Below, one piece after another: positions 7,233-9,140 of a stretch of 9,140 nt of DNA. The notes below the pieces were generated by a model. It did no database searches, was not told the origin of the DNA, and was given only the letters and a program-made list of their open reading frames with translations. Position numbers and translations under genes: made by a program. Source of the stretch: Cryomorphaceae bacterium (GTDB taxonomy: Bacteria > Bacteroidota > Bacteroidia > Flavobacteriales > Schleiferiaceae); NCBI GenBank assembly GCA_003444795.1, contig DLWR01000051.1, positions 1 to 9,140 of the forward strand, in the 5' to 3' direction. Each line of letters opens with the position of its first letter. Position 1 is the stretch's first letter.

Positions 7233-8360
7233 ATGAAAAACCTGTCCATCCTTACTGTTCTTGTAGCCCTCATGACTGCATGCAGCACTTCTACACCTTC
7301 ATCGGACGTAGACCAATTGAATGCTCGTCGTGACTCCATCGCAGGTGCCATTGAAACGCTCAAGGCCCAACTGGCAGATATTGACCTTCAATTGGCCGCA
7401 GCGGACTCTACGCGCAGTTTTGCTAGTGTGACTATTTACGATGTAACCAAAGGGGGATTTGATCACTCTTTTGATGTTTACGGAACGGTAGTCTCCGACA
7501 AGTCCGTGACGCTCTTTCCCGAAATGCCAGGCACCATCTCTCGCGTCAACGTAAAAGGAGGCGAGCGCATTCTCGCAGGTCAAGTCTTGGTGGCTCTCGA
7601 TGCATCCTTAGCCCAAGCCAGCCTCGCCGAAGTGAAAACTCAGTTGACTTTGGCCCAGTCTGTTTTTGAAAAGCAGTCGCGCCTTTGGGAGCAAAAGATT
7701 GGCAGCGAAGTGCAATACTTGCAAGCCAAGACGCAATTTGAAGCCTTGCAAAAGCGCTTAACGGCGGTTTCGCGCCAAGTGGCCATGACCACGGTAACGG
7801 CTCCTTTTGACGGCGTGGTGGACCAAGTATTCGCCAAAGAAGGCGAAGCAGCTGCACCTGGCATGCCTATGGTTCGCATCGTGGGGGATGGCGGTCTGCG
7901 CTTGGACATGCAAGTACCTGAAATCTACATCCAACGCATTGAAAAAGGAGATGAAGTGGACATGCACTTCTCTGCCATCAACCTGGATCTAGCAGGAAAA
8001 ATTAGTGCGGTTGGGAACTTCATCAATGCGGGAAGTCGCACGTTTGGCGTTACTGTAGAGCTTCCCAAAAACAGTAATCTTAAGGCCAACATGATGGCAT
8101 CGGTTGCCTTGAAGGACTATACCGCCGATAGCGCCATCACCGTGCCAAATCGCTTGATCTTACAAGACACGAAAGGCGTCAATTACACCTATGTGTACGT
8201 GGCCAACGGGGACATCGGTAGCATTGAGCGCCGTGACCTGGTGCTCGGCGTGGCAAACAACGATTTGACAGAAGTCAAGTCTGGTATTGCCCCTGGCGAG
8301 AAGGTCGTGGACCGCGGCATTCGATCTGTTCAACCCGGCCAAACGGTAAAATTGTACTAA
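7233..8360 (+). CDS. RND efflux membrane-fusion protein (periplasmic adaptor, HlyD/AcrA family), lipoprotein
   Basis: The 375-residue adaptor would link the inner-membrane RND pump to the TolC channel. The ATG at 7233 is chosen over an in-frame ATG at 7200 because it gives a clean lipoprotein signal: MKNLSILTVLVALMTAC, with Cys17 as the likely lipidation site. Residues 26-58 are a short predicted coiled coil near the anchor. The barrel-sandwich (lipoyl) halves are at about 88-122 (SVTLFPEMPGTISRVNVKGG) and 186-218 (TTVTAPFDGVVDQVFAKEGE), flanking the helical hairpin at 123-183 that meets TolC. The beta-barrel domain follows (LRLDMQVPEIYIQRIEKGD, 222-240), then the membrane-proximal domain (AITVPNRLIL, 301-310; PGEKVVDRG, 354-362). 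All AcrA-type domains are present and the length is normal. It lies 4 bases after tolC and 3 bases before the permease gene, so the three are surely co-expressed. Confidence 0.95.
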   Translation: MKNLSILTVLVALMTACSTSTPSSDVDQLNARRDSIAGAIETLKAQLADIDLQLAAADSTRSFASVTIYDVTKGGFDHSFDVYGTVVSDKSVTLFPEMPGTISRVNVKGGERILAGQVLVALDASLAQASLAEVKTQLTLAQSVFEKQSRLWEQKIGSEVQYLQAKTQFEALQKRLTAVSRQVAMTTVTAPFDGVVDQVFAKEGEAAAPGMPMVRIVGDGGLRLDMQVPEIYIQRIEKGDEVDMHFSAINLDLAGKISAVGNFINAGSRTFGVTVELPKNSNLKANMMASVALKDYTADSAITVPNRLILQDTKGVNYTYVYVANGDIGSIERRDLVLGVANNDLTEVKSGIAPGEKVVDRGIRSVQPGQTVKLY

Positions 8361-8363
8361 ACC

Positions 8364-9140
8364 ATGTCCGAACAGCAAACTACACTGATGCGCCGTTTTG
8401 GCATCACGGACTGGGCAGTGCGCAACCGCATCACAGTGGGCGTATTAACGGTCATCATTTTCGTTGCCGGTTTGGCCGCGTACCGCGCCATGCCCGCCGA
8501 AAGTTTTCCTGAAATTGCCCAGCCCACCATTTACGTGGGTACGGTCTATCCCGGAAACTCCCCTGTGGACATTGAGCGCCTCATCACCCGCCCGCTCGAG
8601 AAGCAAATCAAGAGTATTTCCGGGGTGGACGAAGTGAGCTCGACCTCTATCCAAGGTTACTCGACCATTCAGGTAAAGTTCAACTTTGACGTACCTGTCA
8701 ACGAGGCCTTGCGCAAAGTGAAGGACAAAGTGGACGCAGCACGCTCAACGCCTGACTTCCCCAAAGACTTGCCTGCAGACCCCAACATCTTTGACCTCAA
8801 TATTGGTGAGCTCCTGCCCATCATGAACATCAACCTCTCCGGGGAGTATACCAGCGATCAGTTGAAGGACTACGCCGAATACCTGAAGGAGGAAATTGAG
8901 GACCTTTCCGCCATCACCTCTGTGGACATCCGCGGCATTGATGACAAAGAGGTCCGCATCATGGTCGACGTGCAAAAGATGGAGTCGATGAACATCTCCT
9001 TCCGCGACATCTCCGGTGCCATTCAGAATGAGAATATGTCTATTTCAGGCGGCGACTTGTTGGTCGATGGCTACCGACGCAACGTCCGTGTCTTGGGTGA
9101 ATTTGAATCTCTTCAGGACATTGAAAACATTATCGTCAAG
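8364..9140 (+). CDS. RND-family efflux permease (AcrB-like), 3' part off the window
   Basis: From the ATG at 8364 the frame is open for 259 codons to the window edge; a full RND permease is about 1000-1100 residues, so roughly a quarter is visible. After a short cytoplasmic tail there is one transmembrane helix (about 22-40, ITVGVLTVIIFVAGLAAY), then the family-typical start of the periplasmic porter domain: MPAESFPEIAQPTIYVGTVY (43-62), PGNSPVDIERLITRPLEKQI (63-82) and SISGVDEVSSTSIQGYSTIQ (84-103). This pattern fits the hydrophobe/amphiphile (HAE) branch rather than heavy-metal pumps, though the proton-relay helix TM4, which would confirm this, is not visible. The protein would use the proton gradient to move substrates into the channel formed by the two upstream gene products. 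The substrate is unknown. It begins 3 bases after the adaptor stop, with no separate promoter. Confidence 0.95.
   Translation, partial: MSEQQTTLMRRFGITDWAVRNRITVGVLTVIIFVAGLAAYRAMPAESFPEIAQPTIYVGTVYPGNSPVDIERLITRPLEKQIKSISGVDEVSSTSIQGYSTIQVKFNFDVPVNEALRKVKDKVDAARSTPDFPKDLPADPNIFDLNIGELLPIMNINLSGEYTSDQLKDYAEYLKEEIEDLSAITSVDIRGIDDKEVRIMVDVQKMESMNISFRDISGAIQNENMSISGGDLLVDGYRRNVRVLGEFESLQDIENIIVK

Noticed and set aside
6833..7363. 176-residue open frame on the minus strand across the tolC/adaptor junction
   Set aside because: It is antisense to two well-supported genes and has no family resemblance or upstream signals.

Overview
The window looks like chromosomal DNA from a member of the Bacteroidota with base composition near half GC (estimated by eye, not computed). 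The pointers are a secreted protein ending in a gliding-motility/type IX secretion (T9SS) type B C-terminal domain, a sigma-54 factor with the long acidic linker often seen in this phylum, little sign of Shine-Dalgarno sites at gene starts, and upstream elements resembling the Bacteroidota TTTG / TAnnTTTG promoter. Nothing identifies the genus; a moderate-GC lineage of Flavobacteriales or a related order is a guess.

The left half is on the minus strand. In transcription order it holds asnS (asparaginyl-tRNA synthetase, 5064 to 3631), rpoN (sigma-54, 3624 to 2173, six bases after asnS) and, after a 97-base gap, a large secreted surface protein (2075 to beyond base 1) with a signal peptide, cadherin/Fn3-like beta domains and the start of a CHU_C-type sorting domain. 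That protein and the RND pump at the right end run off the window. Both were translated by hand and stay open to the edge.

The right half is a plus-strand operon: a TetR/AcrR regulator (5262-5876), a TolC-like outer-membrane channel (5876-7228), a lipoprotein membrane-fusion protein (7233-8360) and the first 259 codons of an AcrB-type RND permease (8364-9140+). The junctions are a 1-base overlap, then 4 and 3 bases, so the genes are almost certainly one transcript. Together they would form a complete tripartite efflux pump with its own repressor; the substrate cannot be read from the sequence.

The two halves diverge from a 197-base intergenic region (5065-5261). It contains a perfect 10-bp inverted repeat (5189-5198 / 5208-5217) placed where a TetR autoregulatory operator would be expected, overlapping a candidate tetR promoter. 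I found no RNA genes, CRISPR arrays, insertion sequences or signs of recent transfer. The content is mostly well-known families. The points most worth a second look are the operator candidate, an EF-hand-like loop in the TolC protein and the asnS-rpoN coupling. I see no convincing undescribed system.
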